Source: Anabaena sp. FACHB-1237 (GTDB lineage: Bacteria > Cyanobacteriota > Cyanobacteriia > Cyanobacteriales > Nostocaceae). Taken from it: 64,000 nt of DNA. Shown in pieces: positions 1 to 9,354 of this stretch; position 1 is the first letter of the stretch; each line of letters opens with the position of its first letter. A program made the position numbers and the translations under genes. The notes beneath the pieces were generated by a model. It did no database searches. It was not told the origin of the DNA and saw only the letters and a list, made by a program, of their open reading frames with translations. The stretch is taken from assembly GCF_014696225.1 (NCBI RefSeq), contig NZ_JACJPV010000008.1, positions 90,198 to 154,197 on the forward strand, read 5' to 3'.

Positions 1-1064
1 GCGGTTGGATAGGTTCACAATTTGGACTAAAATTAACTCTTTATAGTGGTCTGGGTTTACAGATTTTTTCTTTGGTAATTTTATCATTATTAAACCCTAA
101 TTGGCCACAGTTTATAGCAGTTTTTTATGTGATGGTAGCACAGGCATTATCTGGTATTGCTAAAGATTTAACTAAGATGAGTTCTAAAAGTGCCATCCGT
201 TTAGTTGTTCCCCAAGATGCCCAGTCATCTTTGTTTAAATGGGTAGCAGTTTTAACAGGTTCTAAAAATGCCTTAAAAGGAGTTGGTTTTTTTGTTGGTA
301 GTGCTATTTTATCTGTATTTGGATTTGTAAATGCTTTGTTAATAATGGCTGGCGGACTACTTTTAATTATGTTCACAGGATTATTATTACCTAAAGGAAT
401 GGGCAAAATTAAGCAGAAAGTTAAATTCAGTCAATTGTTTTCTAAAAGTCAGGAAATTAATATTTTATCGGCTGCAAGATTCTTTCTTTTTGGTTCACGA
501 GATGTATGGTTTGTTGTAGCTTTACCTGTGTTTTTACGTCAAACTTTAGGCTGGTCATTTTATCAAGTGGGAGGCTTTTTAGCTTGTTGGGTAATTGGCT
601 ATGGAATTGTGCAATTTTTAGCCCCTAATTTAATGCGGAAGTTTGGCTCTAATGATCCGCCAAAATCTAAAACTATTCAATTTTGGACATTTACTTTAAC
701 TATTGTTCCTTGTGCGATCGCTCTTGCTTTACAACTTGGTTTACCTGCTAATATAGTTATCATCAGCGGACTACTTTTATTCGGTATTGTCTTCGCTTTT
801 AATTCTGCTGTTCATTCCTATTTAGTATTAGCATTTACTGACGATGATAAGGTAGCTTTAAATGTTGGTTTTTATTACATGGCTAACTCTGGAGGTCGTC
901 TAGCAGGTACAGTATTATCTGGGTTAGTTTATCAGTTATTTGGTTTAGTCGCTTGTCTGTGGACATCCATGTTTTTTGTGTTAGCAGCAGCTTTAATTTC
1001 TTTAAAATTACCTAACCCTCAACCCACTAAAAATATTATTTGGAAAGCTGGAGACGGAGACTAA
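1..1064 (+). CDS. arsJ: MFS transporter, ArsJ-like (5' truncated by window edge)
   Basis: The reading frame is open from base 3, so the N-terminus lies outside the window; the TTG at 72 is not a real start. The visible ~354 residues are very hydrophobic, with about eight to ten membrane segments typical of a major facilitator. The blocks SGIAKDLTKMSSKSAIRL and LTGSKNALKGVGFF recall the ArsJ branch, which exports 1-arseno-3-phosphoglycerate made by a partner GAPDH. That assignment rests on recognition of these motifs; the expected GAPDH partner would lie left of the window. No arsenic gene is seen downstream. Family (MFS) is certain, the ArsJ substrate is inferred. Confidence 0.65.
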   Translation, partial: GWIGSQFGLKLTLYSGLGLQIFSLVILSLLNPNWPQFIAVFYVMVAQALSGIAKDLTKMSSKSAIRLVVPQDAQSSLFKWVAVLTGSKNALKGVGFFVGSAILSVFGFVNALLIMAGGLLLIMFTGLLLPKGMGKIKQKVKFSQLFSKSQEINILSAARFFLFGSRDVWFVVALPVFLRQTLGWSFYQVGGFLACWVIGYGIVQFLAPNLMRKFGSNDPPKSKTIQFWTFTLTIVPCAIALALQLGLPANIVIISGLLLFGIVFAFNSAVHSYLVLAFTDDDKVALNVGFYYMANSGGRLAGTVLSGLVYQLFGLVACLWTSMFFVLAAALISLKLPNPQPTKNIIWKAGDGD

Positions 1065-1172
1065 TTGTATAGTGCATTATAGCAAAACAATCTACTTATT
1101 TGTAGATTGTTTCACTATTTTACACTTATTTTACACTTATATATTAGTAATTGAATTATATCTGTTTTTAAT

Positions 1173-1279
1173 TACAGCAGTTTTCGTTATTATGAGTTAA
1201 ATATGTTAATAATAAAACCCTTGTAACACAGGCATCTTGCCTGTTCATAGTGTATCTCATATAAATGAAATGTGCTGTA
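1173..1279 (-). repeat. MITE family A, copy 1 (107 bp)
   Basis: An element bounded by TACAGCA and TGCTGTA with imperfect terminal inverted repeats of about 28 bp (TACAGCA..TTCC.T.T...ATGAG.TACA). It is the reverse complement of the copies at 47743-47850 and 51755-51862, sharing the interior with AAACCCTTGTAACACAGGC. It lies in the 544-bp gap between the transporter and hpsA, which otherwise holds only family B copy 1 (1411-1514). Confidence 0.7.
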
Positions 1280-1410
1280 AAATAGTTCTAATCAAGAAAT
1301 ACACATAATTAGCTAATGCGATACTAATACAAAGGGACAATTTAATTAATTTTCCCCCTTTTTAGAAACAAGGGCGATTCAGGGTGCCCCAAAAAGTTTA
1401 TAGTTATAAC

Positions 1411-1514
1411 TAAACTGATGTGTAGCACTCACTGTACAATCAAAAAGGCTGAAATTACAGTGGCGCAAGCATCTTGCTTGTACTCATTATCCAAATTAAA
1501 AGCACAACAGCTTA
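1411..1514 (-). repeat. MITE family B, copy 1 (104 bp)
   Basis: Reverse complement of the two nearly identical copies at 21766-21869 and 24329-24432. It contains the palindromic core GCAAGCATCTTGCTTG and ends in AGCACAACAGCTTA. The outer ends pair imperfectly (TAAACTGATGTG against TAAGCTGTTGTG). It lies 95 bp upstream of hpsA. Confidence 0.7.
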
Positions 1515-1608
1515 ATAACCTAGGTTAAGTATATAAAACTTACGCACTGTAGAAATACACCATCATAAAACTCAATTTAACTTATCTAATATTGAAAGTG
1601 AATCAGCT

Positions 1609-4600
1609 ATGTTTCCAAAGTGTTACCTATTAGCAGAAATAAAAGCCAATTCGACTAAAATTATTCGCAAATTTCTAAAAGTAGCTAAAAAACAACTAAT
1701 TTGGTTACTAACAACCATATTTCTTACCAATAAGAAACAGCAACTAGCAACAGCAGGTTTTGTATTACCTACAGTAGTAATGGTATCTGTAGTAGTAGTT
1801 TTACTAACTGCTTCTATTATACTACGTTCTTTTAATCGGGCTCAAAATGCTAGTAATATTCGTATTAATCAAGCTCTTCTGAGTTATGCCATGCCAGCAA
1901 TAGATAGAGGGAGAGCGAAAATTAATCAACTGTTTAACGATAGAAGTTTACCAAGAGTAATACCTAGGGATCAATCTTTATATAATGTTATTAATAATAA
2001 TATAGGAAAATATACCTTTGGTGATGAAACACCATTGCAAATAACCTTTGATATTAATAAAAACAATACAATTGATCAACCAACAACTAGCACCAAAATA
2101 TATGACAATGAAACCTTAAACACAGCTTGGAGATTTCCCATTGATACCAATAATAACGGTAAATTTGACAGTTACAATATTTATGGTATTTACTTCAGAA
2201 CACCATCCGTAAATAGTGGCGGTAAATATACTCGCAGTCGCAACCCATTAGAAGCAAGAACGTTACCCATGTCGTCAGGAAACTTGTCAGCTAAGTGTAG
2301 CAGAAATACTAGCACCACATTAGTGGGTAATACAGGATGGGTTCAACAAAACAACAAGTTCCACAAATCTTTTTTTATTTATACAGCGATCGCACCTATT
2401 ACCAGCACTCCTACAGATACAACTAATTATGAAAAATATCAAGGCAATAAAGCATTTACAGCAGTAGAATATCAACAGGATAGAACGCAAATACCTCCAA
2501 ATAATCATGCTTTAGTTTATGAAGATGATATATCACTCACTCCTCAAGCAAATTTCCAATTAAATGGAGCAATATTTACCAATGGCAACTTTTTAACTTC
2601 TGACATCCAGGGAGGTGCAGTTAGATTTTACCAGGTTAGTAGCCCATCTTCCTGTTTTTATGAAGCTCATAATGCCAAAATTACTGTAGGAGGTAATATA
2701 GCCTTAGGAGGGTTCACCTCCACAAACAGTCAAGGAAATGCTACGGTCGACTTATTTAAGGGTCAAGATGCAAATGTTGGTAGTGTGTTTTGGAATAATT
2801 CAATTAGTAATTTGAATACACCAGCAAATATAGCCTACAACAACTTAGCTTATATTAGACGCATCAATCAACTAGTCAACGCCCAGATATCTAATAGTGA
2901 AAGTACAGATCCATCCGAGGTAACTACAGGCCTAGCAGCAAAACAACAGGCATTAGGTATCACCCTAAACGAAAAAGAAAGAACTAAATATCGTCGTCAA
3001 CAATTACAAATTTACTTTAAAAAACGGACTCGTCGTGTACCTTATACAGAAGTTGCTGCCGATGCTACAGAAACATATCCTAGCACATTACTGCAAGGAT
3101 CCGGTGATACTCTGCGCCCCATTGATAATTGGGTTTATCCAACAGACCCCACAGACGGTAAAACCGGTACTGGTTATACTAACCTATCACTCAATATTAC
3201 CGGAACATCCCTAGAACCAAAAGCTACAGAACCTACATCCCTAAAAAATAGTGGTGGGGTAGAAGCACTTTTAGGAGACAGAGTATTACTAGGTAATAAC
3301 CTACCCCAATTGTGGTGGGATACAACTAAAGCAGCATTTGTAAGTTCTGGTATCAATGATACTCAAAACATTAGCGGAATTAAATGGGATGCTGGAAATA
3401 CAGACAAAACTCGCACGCGACGTTCCTTAGTCCAAACATTAGCAGATATAGGATCTACAGATAGAGATGGAGAATGGGAACTAGCAGCAGCTAAAGTACC
3501 CAGTGAACCCACTGACGGAGTAGGAGGGTTACGAGTTGTTACGGGGGCGGGAGTTTATTTGAGAAAAAATGATACTCTTAGTAGTATTAGCACAAACCCA
3601 CCAAACCCAATATTGCCTGATACTCAAGGAATGTCTGATGATACAAATACAAAACCTTATCTAAAAATGAGGGCTACAGCAGTTTATCACTACAAGTCTA
3701 CTGGCTACGATGCCCAAACGCCTAAACCCATAGCTTGTGTGAGTAGTTATTATGACCCTACTGATAGTAATAGCTACAAAAATATGGAAAGTTTACCAGA
3801 TGCTTTTAATCTTGAAAAACCCAAAAATAGTAAACCTAACAGTACATCTAACAATGGTATAGTTTATCCTGCACCTACTAAAACAGTTAATGATTATTCA
3901 ACAGCTTTGGAATATCTATCTAAGTTAAAGTATCAGTTTAGTTATACAGTTAGTGATTATTCAACAGCTTTGACATATCTATCTAAGTTAAAGTATCAGT
4001 TTAGTTATACAGTTAGTGATAATAAAATTTTAATAGAACGTTTAATAGATGATGGATTACTAGCTAGAGCATTAAACAAACCAGCACCAGATAGAACTAT
4101 ATCAGAACAGTCTGCTATTGATGCTCAGATTTGCGCTCTACAAATTATAGAGGGTAGTCTTCTGCCCGTCAGTAATAATCCCGTGATTCCCCATGGTGCA
4201 ATTTTTGAAACCTTCTTTTCTGACCAGAGAGAAAAACTTTTTTCTAACGATCTAAAAACACTCTTTCCTGGCCAGCAAGATCAAAAAATTCGCGCTACAG
4301 TTTTAGACTTGGATCTACTACGGGGAAAAACCATTGGTGATTCAGAATATTTATTACCCAACAGCGGTATTATTTACGCGACTCGTGATGATGCTTTACC
4401 AGATATCAGTGCGGGTAATACCGACGCTGGAAAACTTGAAAGTCCTGTAGATTATGTAGATGACACCACACGCCGTCCCAGTGCCATTTTACTCATTAAT
4501 GGGGAAAAACTGTGGCGAACAAATACCTACAAAGAAGAAGAAAAGGGGTTAACTTTAGCTACCAACTTACCAGCATATATTAAAGGGGACTTTAATTTAC

Positions 4601-5262
4601 ACACTCAGGAAGAATTTACAGAAACACTCCAAGATGGCTGGAGTAACTTTTATGGTCGTACCCCTCTTAATAATAACTTTGCTTGTCGTTCTGGTGACCC
4701 CAGATTTCCTGATTGTACCACCGGTGATGAATGGCGACCTGCAAGTATTTTAGCAGATGCCGTTACTTTGCTTTCTGGAAACTTCGACTACTTCACAAAG
4801 GAATTGGGTTATACAATAGGTAACCAACAACTTGCTAATAAAGATACTACTTTTAATCTGATTATTGCTGCTGGTGACAATCCTGCTAAACCTACGCAAG
4901 ATAATGGTGGTCTAAATAACTTAGTTCGCGTTATAGAAAAGTGGGATAGTAGGAAAATCAAACTAAATGGGGCTTTCATGCAGGTAAAAAAGAGTGCCTA
5001 TGCTACAGGGACAAATTCACCTCAAACACTTGATAATACCCTGACAAGACAGTGGAGTTATGATGTCGGACTTTTATCTCAAATACCTGATTTATTTGCG
5101 AGTAAATTGATGCTTACACCTCCGGACTTACCTAATGAGTATTTACGCGAAGTTAGTCGAGATGATGCCTGGATACAAAAGTTATTATGCGCTAAAGATA
5201 CCACTTCTGCTAGTAATTATGCCATAGATCAAGATCAGCGTCCTTCTATATGTCAATCATAA
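1609..5262 (+). CDS. hpsA: Hormogonium polysaccharide biosynthesis protein HpsA-like
   Basis: A 1217-residue protein with an N-terminal prepilin-like segment: a basic region, then TAGFVLPT with a potential prepilin peptidase site at G50/F51, followed by a hydrophobic helix. The remainder is a large low-similarity, Asn/Thr/Ser-rich exported domain. In Nostoc punctiforme HpsA starts the hps locus, needed for the polysaccharide used in hormogonium gliding. The three pseudopilin genes that follow in the same direction support this identity. Residues 762-803 are a perfect-frame tandem duplication of 21 codons (nucleotides 3892-3954 and 3955-4017). The ATG at 1609 leaves a long basic leader; an internal start is possible. 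HpsA identity is recognised from architecture and context. Confidence 0.75.
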   Translation: MFPKCYLLAEIKANSTKIIRKFLKVAKKQLIWLLTTIFLTNKKQQLATAGFVLPTVVMVSVVVVLLTASIILRSFNRAQNASNIRINQALLSYAMPAIDRGRAKINQLFNDRSLPRVIPRDQSLYNVINNNIGKYTFGDETPLQITFDINKNNTIDQPTTSTKIYDNETLNTAWRFPIDTNNNGKFDSYNIYGIYFRTPSVNSGGKYTRSRNPLEARTLPMSSGNLSAKCSRNTSTTLVGNTGWVQQNNKFHKSFFIYTAIAPITSTPTDTTNYEKYQGNKAFTAVEYQQDRTQIPPNNHALVYEDDISLTPQANFQLNGAIFTNGNFLTSDIQGGAVRFYQVSSPSSCFYEAHNAKITVGGNIALGGFTSTNSQGNATVDLFKGQDANVGSVFWNNSISNLNTPANIAYNNLAYIRRINQLVNAQISNSESTDPSEVTTGLAAKQQALGITLNEKERTKYRRQQLQIYFKKRTRRVPYTEVAADATETYPSTLLQGSGDTLRPIDNWVYPTDPTDGKTGTGYTNLSLNITGTSLEPKATEPTSLKNSGGVEALLGDRVLLGNNLPQLWWDTTKAAFVSSGINDTQNISGIKWDAGNTDKTRTRRSLVQTLADIGSTDRDGEWELAAAKVPSEPTDGVGGLRVVTGAGVYLRKNDTLSSISTNPPNPILPDTQGMSDDTNTKPYLKMRATAVYHYKSTGYDAQTPKPIACVSSYYDPTDSNSYKNMESLPDAFNLEKPKNSKPNSTSNNGIVYPAPTKTVNDYSTALEYLSKLKYQFSYTVSDYSTALTYLSKLKYQFSYTVSDNKILIERLIDDGLLARALNKPAPDRTISEQSAIDAQICALQIIEGSLLPVSNNPVIPHGAIFETFFSDQREKLFSNDLKTLFPGQQDQKIRATVLDLDLLRGKTIGDSEYLLPNSGIIYATRDDALPDISAGNTDAGKLESPVDYVDDTTRRPSAILLINGEKLWRTNTYKEEEKGLTLATNLPAYIKGDFNLHTQEEFTETLQDGWSNFYGRTPLNNNFACRSGDPRFPDCTTGDEWRPASILADAVTLLSGNFDYFTKELGYTIGNQQLANKDTTFNLIIAAGDNPAKPTQDNGGLNNLVRVIEKWDSRKIKLNGAFMQVKKSAYATGTNSPQTLDNTLTRQWSYDVGLLSQIPDLFASKLMLTPPDLPNEYLREVSRDDAWIQKLLCAKDTTSASNYAIDQDQRPSICQS

Positions 5263-5357
5263 ACATCGAGTTATCAGCTAATAATGTCTCAATAGCGGAA
5301 ATAGCAAAAAACTCTTTTTAGAACTTGTTAAATAACTTTTTCAACAGGTGATAATTT

Positions 5358-6065
5358 ATGAAAACAATTCTCAAAATTAAACAGTATTTTTCTATTAATA
5401 ATGCTGGTTTTACAATTATTGAATCAGTGGTTAGCATGATAACCTTAGCAATTTTGTTAAGTGCAATATCACCAGTTTTCGTGCTGTCCGCTGCTATGAG
5501 AGTACAAGCTAAAAGAATGGAAAAAGCTACTCAAGTGGCAGATACATTTATTGATGGGGTAAGGGATAATTCTATTACACCACCTGGTAAATTAATTGAA
5601 TTACAACCAGCTAATAAAAATACTCCCACAAATCTTGATGATAACTTAATTACTATTACAGAAATGCCTGTACCTAACCAAAATTCTGTTAGTAATATCA
5701 ATAAAGATTTTTATTTATCTAAACAAGATGCTACTATTTGTTTGGTAGGAAATAACTGCACTAGAGATCCTGAAAATTCTATAGATGAATTTTATATTCA
5801 AGCTGCTCAAATTAAGGTCACAAATAGCAGATCAACAGCAGGTTATCGTTTAGCCATCAGAATTTATCGAGCAGATATTGATCTGAGTAAAACTGTTTTA
5901 ACTAGTATGGATACTGACAATAATAATAATACTTATAGTCTTCTGGGGAATAAACAAATGCCAATAATAGAAAGAATAGTGGATATTACTGATATCAATA
6001 CGACATTTCAAGATTTATGTTCTCGTCTTGGTATAGCTTTACAGCAACAAGATTGTCCACAGTAA
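5358..6065 (+). CDS. hpsB: Hormogonium polysaccharide secretion pseudopilin HpsB-like
   Basis: A 235-residue pseudopilin. The type IV prepilin motif is clear: G17/F18 cleavage site, FTIIE with glutamate at mature position 5, then a ~20-residue hydrophobic helix. The start ATG follows AGGTGA at good distance. The gene lies 95 bp after hpsA and 22 bp before the next pseudopilin, so the block is probably one operon. Pseudopilins of this locus are thought to form a type II/IV-like piston for polysaccharide export through the inner membrane and periplasm. Assignment as HpsB rather than another minor pseudopilin follows gene order. Confidence 0.7.
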   Translation: MKTILKIKQYFSINNAGFTIIESVVSMITLAILLSAISPVFVLSAAMRVQAKRMEKATQVADTFIDGVRDNSITPPGKLIELQPANKNTPTNLDDNLITITEMPVPNQNSVSNINKDFYLSKQDATICLVGNNCTRDPENSIDEFYIQAAQIKVTNSRSTAGYRLAIRIYRADIDLSKTVLTSMDTDNNNNTYSLLGNKQMPIIERIVDITDINTTFQDLCSRLGIALQQQDCPQ

Positions 6066-6087
6066 TCATTAATTAAACAGGTACAAA

Positions 6088-7080
6088 GTGATGATGAAAA
6101 TAACTGATTTTATTGGTTTTATTTCTAAAAATAAATATAGAAACAACCAAAAATATGATCAATATCATCAATATCAAGGTTTTACTTTAGTAGAATTATT
6201 AGTAGGTTCAGTAATTGCTGTTTTAACTATTACACTATTGCTAACTTTTGTTACCAGTATTATGAATACAGAAAAACAAGAACAAGCAAAAGCCAATACA
6301 GAAGATGATATTCAAACAGCAATCAATTATATTGCTCGTGATTTGCAACAAGCTATTTATATTTATGATGCTGATGGAATTGAGGCAATTAAATCAAAAT
6401 TACCTTATCCTAATAACAGCAATAAAACGCCTATTTTAGTTTTTTGGAAACGTGATTTTGTGAGTAGTGTAATGTCTACAGCATCAGGTCAAGATGACTC
6501 TTTTGTGTATTCATTAGTTGCTTACTATATAGATGATTCTAGTAGTGATATTTGGTCTAAAACTGCTAGAATTAGTAGGTGGGAAATTAAAGATGGTGTA
6601 GAATCTTCTGATGGAGTAGCTTGTACTGGATATACAAAAAAGTACGTTAATAATAATTGCCCTGATCCTGGTTTTGCTCCTTTTAGTGATTATTTTAAAG
6701 TAACAGATAGTTTGGATATGGGAATGAAAAAATGGAAAAAAGCATCAGCAAATTATACTAATGATAATGATGATATCGTTTTAATTGATTTTGTTGATCA
6801 AAGTACCAGTTCTCCTCCAGCAGCTGTTTGTCCTCCAGATGTAGTAGATCCTGATGATAATACTAAAAATATTCTAGAATGGTCTTTAGTAAAACCTACA
6901 AGTATGACAGGTTTTTATGCCTGTGTAGATAGTATTAATAATGCTCAAGCTCAGGTGTTTATTCGCGGTAATGCTTTAGCTAGAGTTACAAATAATTCTC
7001 AAACTTATACTGATAGTAATAAATCCTATTTTCCTGCTATTAATGTTAGGGTAAAAGGTACAGGTTTTTTAAATAACTAA
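6088..7080 (+). CDS. hpsC: Hormogonium polysaccharide secretion pseudopilin HpsC-like
   Basis: A 330-residue pseudopilin with the canonical prepilin cleavage motif QGFTLVELLVG (G31/F32, Glu at mature position 5) and a hydrophobic N-terminal helix, then a longer globular part than a typical GspJ/PilW-class minor pilin. Tandem ATG codons open the gene behind an AACAGG sequence. It is only 22 bp from the gene before and 21 bp from the gene after, which points to cotranscription. HpsC assignment is based on order in the locus; pseudopilin class is certain from the motif. Confidence 0.7.
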   Translation: MMMKITDFIGFISKNKYRNNQKYDQYHQYQGFTLVELLVGSVIAVLTITLLLTFVTSIMNTEKQEQAKANTEDDIQTAINYIARDLQQAIYIYDADGIEAIKSKLPYPNNSNKTPILVFWKRDFVSSVMSTASGQDDSFVYSLVAYYIDDSSSDIWSKTARISRWEIKDGVESSDGVACTGYTKKYVNNNCPDPGFAPFSDYFKVTDSLDMGMKKWKKASANYTNDNDDIVLIDFVDQSTSSPPAAVCPPDVVDPDDNTKNILEWSLVKPTSMTGFYACVDSINNAQAQVFIRGNALARVTNNSQTYTDSNKSYFPAINVRVKGTGFLNN

Positions 7081-7101
7081 AGATGGTACTTAGGAAAAAA
7101 T

Positions 7102-7650
7102 ATGATGATTGTTGACAAGAGAAATAGGCCTAAAAATAATATTTTTGATAGTGGTTTTACATTCTTAGAAATGATCGCAGTTTTATTAGTAATTGGTATT
7201 TTATCTGCCATTGCCACGCCCAGTTGGTTAGGTTTCATTAATAATCGTCGTTTAAGCATAGCTGAAAACCAAGTATATCAAGCCATGCGTCAAGCCCAAA
7301 GTCAAGCTAAAAAAGAGCAAGTCTCATGGCAGGCTAGTTTTAAGGAAGAAAATAACAGATTACGGTGGTCTGTACATCCAACAAATGTTGATTCATCCCA
7401 GGCTAATTGGTATGATTTAGATGAAAATATCCAATTAGATGCAGAAACTACCTTACCATTAAGTGATGGGGTCAGAAGGGTAGAATTTGATTATTTAGGT
7501 AGCGTTAAACCACCTTTGGAAAGAATTACTTTATCTAGTAAGTCGGGAGGAGCAAGTAAGCGTTGTGTATTTGTTTCCACTATTTTAGGAGCTTTAAGAA
7601 CAGCAAAAGAAAATAATAAACCTGACGAGAAAGGAAATTATTGTTATTAA
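7102..7650 (+). CDS. GspH/FimT-type pseudopilin (fourth gene of hps block, HpsD-like)
   Basis: A 182-residue protein with the prepilin motif SGFTFLEMIAVLLVIG (G18/F19, Glu at mature position 5) followed by AIATPSWLGFINNRRL, typical of GspH/FimT minor pseudopilins. AGGAAAAAAT precedes the tandem ATG. It is the last gene of the 1609-7650 block and probably supplies the tip or minor subunit of the same secretion pseudopilus. It could correspond to HpsD of Nostoc punctiforme, but I did not recognise it well enough to give the symbol. Confidence 0.75.
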   Translation: MMIVDKRNRPKNNIFDSGFTFLEMIAVLLVIGILSAIATPSWLGFINNRRLSIAENQVYQAMRQAQSQAKKEQVSWQASFKEENNRLRWSVHPTNVDSSQANWYDLDENIQLDAETTLPLSDGVRRVEFDYLGSVKPPLERITLSSKSGGASKRCVFVSTILGALRTAKENNKPDEKGNYCY

Positions 7651-7680
7651 AGGGTGTTTGAAAAGTTTTGGATCGTGATT

Positions 7681-7750
7681 TTAGGCACTTTTAATTTGGA
7701 TAGTAAATACAAGCAGGATGCTTGCGCTACGGTGAGTGCTACACATCACC
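7681..7750 (+). repeat. MITE family B, internally deleted copy
   Basis: Resembles family B (TTTTAATTTGGATAGTAAATACAAGCAGGATGCTTGCGCTAC then GTGAGTGCTACACAT) but lacks the ~25 bp between the GCGCTACtGT and CAGTGAGTGC blocks. It follows the pseudopilin block. A second short palindrome, GCAGGCAAGATGCCTGC, lies just downstream at 7768-7784. Confidence 0.5.
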
Positions 7751-7789
7751 AAGTCCAAAATAATAAGCAGGCAAGATGCCTGCTCTACA

Positions 7790-8173
7790 TTAAGCAGCAG
7801 GAAGTTTAACCTCACGTGCCATATCTAAAAAACTATTCATATTTGCCCCTGGACGACGACGTTCTCCACTGCTAGGCCAAATTAGATATTTTGTAGCAAA
7901 ATTAGTTTCTTTTGGTACATTTAACTTAGGTGTTACTGGTGTTGATGCTTTAGCTGGTGCTGGTGCTGGTGCTGGTGCTTTAGCTACTACTGCCGGTGCT
8001 GTTTCTGTTACTACTGGTGTTGTTACTACTGGTGTTGTTACTACTGGTGTTGTTACTACTGGTGTTGCTCCTGCTTCCTCTTTTAGTTCTAAGTAATAAC
8101 CACCATCTTTTTTACCAAATAATCCGGTGATAAAACTGATGATACTACCAATCAGATTCTTGATCAAACCCAT
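7790..8173 (-). CDS. Small repeat-rich protein of unknown function
   Basis: A 127-residue protein that I do not recognise as a characterised family. It opens with an amphipathic/hydrophobic segment (MGLIKNLIGSIISFITGLFG), followed by a linker built of four TTPVV repeats and an Ala-Pro run, and closes with a conserved-looking basic tail containing GERRRPGANMNSFLDMARE. The linker is encoded by a 12-bp minisatellite (GGTGTTGTTACT units near 8010-8064), so its length probably varies between strains. The N-terminus suggests membrane association. Transcribed alone, towards the hps block. Confidence 0.6.
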   Translation of the reverse strand: MGLIKNLIGSIISFITGLFGKKDGGYYLELKEEAGATPVVTTPVVTTPVVTTPVVTETAPAVVAKAPAPAPAPAKASTPVTPKLNVPKETNFATKYLIWPSSGERRRPGANMNSFLDMAREVKLPAA

Positions 8174-8544
8174 AAAAAATGCTCCTTATGAATACTTTTG
8201 AATTTGTAAGCGCGATCGCAGTTATGAAATAATTAATACGCAATCTTAAGCCAATATTAATTTTAATTGCTAATTGCGATTTTTTTATGATCAGTTTTTA
8301 AACTGTTGACTTGCTAGTCAATAACCTCTAACTAATACTTACAAGTATTTTCAGGGTTTTTATTCTCAGTCTGTGAACTGCGTAAATACTAGCAAGTGAT
8401 TATCAAACCTTATGATAATTATAACAATTTATCGCATTTCTTGATAATTCTTAATAATTTTATCATAAAGATCCCGGAATTGTTCAAGAAGTTGGAGAAC
8501 TGATAGTGTTGCAGTTATGTGTAAAATGATGTTTTAAAAGACTA

Positions 8545-8642
8545 GTCGAATACAATTCGTGACTAAACAAGTGAATTCCACCTGCGTGGACTAATGAAAA
8601 ACCAAGGATTTTTATTTACCTGTTTAGACGCGATTTATACCG
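8545..8642 (+). repeat. Dispersed repeat family E, copy 1
   Basis: Shares the order GTCGAATACAATTCGTGAC, ATTCCACCTGCGTGGACT, GGATTTTTATTTACC and GACGCGATTTATA with the reverse complement of 41110-41220 and, over the first half, of 40075-40130. It carries a TCCACCTGCGTGGA palindrome. The 519-bp gap 8174-8692 holds nothing else that I can identify, apart from one HIP1 site near 8213. Confidence 0.55.
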
Positions 8643-8692
8643 TCCTATTTTAGTTAATTTAGACTTTATAAACATCCTCTAATAAAAGAATT

Positions 8693-9286
8693 ATGACAAC
8701 AGCAGATATAAGAAAATATCCCCTGATATTAGTACATGGAATTAATGATACAGGTGCAGTGTTTGATAAAATGGCAGATCATCTCAGAAAAAAGGGACAT
8801 TTAATATATATATTAGACCTCATTCCTAATAATGGTTCTGAGAGTTTAATTAATCTAGCAAAACAGTTATATAGTTATATAAATAGGACATTTAATAGTC
8901 ATCAAATAATCAATTTAATAGGTTTTAGTATGGGGGGAATTGTCAGCAGATATTATATTCAAAGATTAGGAGGAATAGAGAGAGTCGAAAAATTTATCAC
9001 AATTTCTTCACCACATCAAGGAACAATAATTGCCTATGGTTCATGGTTAAAAGGTTGCATGGAAATGCGCCCTAATAGTGCTTTTTTACAAGATTTGAAT
9101 AGTGATATAAAAATGTTAAATAAATTAAAATTTACATCAATTTGGACACCTTATGATTTAATGATTATACCAGCCACAAGTTCACAAATTGGTATAGGTC
9201 AAGAAATTACTATACCGATACTTTTACATCCTTGGATGTTGACAGATCAGAGAATTATAGATATAGTAGCAGAACAAATAATTTAG
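8693..9286 (+). CDS. Alpha/beta hydrolase, lipase-like
   Basis: A 197-residue alpha/beta hydrolase. ILVHGINDTG provides the HG oxyanion strand, and LIGFSMGGIVSRYYIQ carries the nucleophile elbow G-F-S-M-G with Ser79; HPWMLTD near the C-terminus supplies a plausible catalytic His. The overall pattern (ISSPHQGTIIA after the elbow) matches bacterial class 2/LipA-type triacylglycerol lipases and PGAP1-like esterases. There is no signal peptide, so it is likely cytoplasmic. The substrate cannot be told. It is separated by a terminator-like palindrome from the convergent VOC gene. Confidence 0.75.
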   Translation: MTTADIRKYPLILVHGINDTGAVFDKMADHLRKKGHLIYILDLIPNNGSESLINLAKQLYSYINRTFNSHQIINLIGFSMGGIVSRYYIQRLGGIERVEKFITISSPHQGTIIAYGSWLKGCMEMRPNSAFLQDLNSDIKMLNKLKFTSIWTPYDLMIIPATSSQIGIGQEITIPILLHPWMLTDQRIIDIVAEQII

Positions 9287-9301
9287 TGGTAATTAAGCAA
9301 A

Positions 9302-9336
9302 ATCTCCGACTTATCTAAGAAGTTGGAGATATTTTT
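9302..9336 (+). terminator. Palindromic terminator between lipase and VOC genes
   Basis: ATCTCCGACTTA and AAGTTGGAGAT form a ~11-bp stem followed by ATTTTTG. It lies 15 bp after the lipase stop and before the end of the convergent VOC gene. It belongs to the same dispersed palindrome family as 31801-31831 and 39146-39175. Confidence 0.55.
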
Positions 9337-9354
9337 GTTCACACTGCTTATAAC

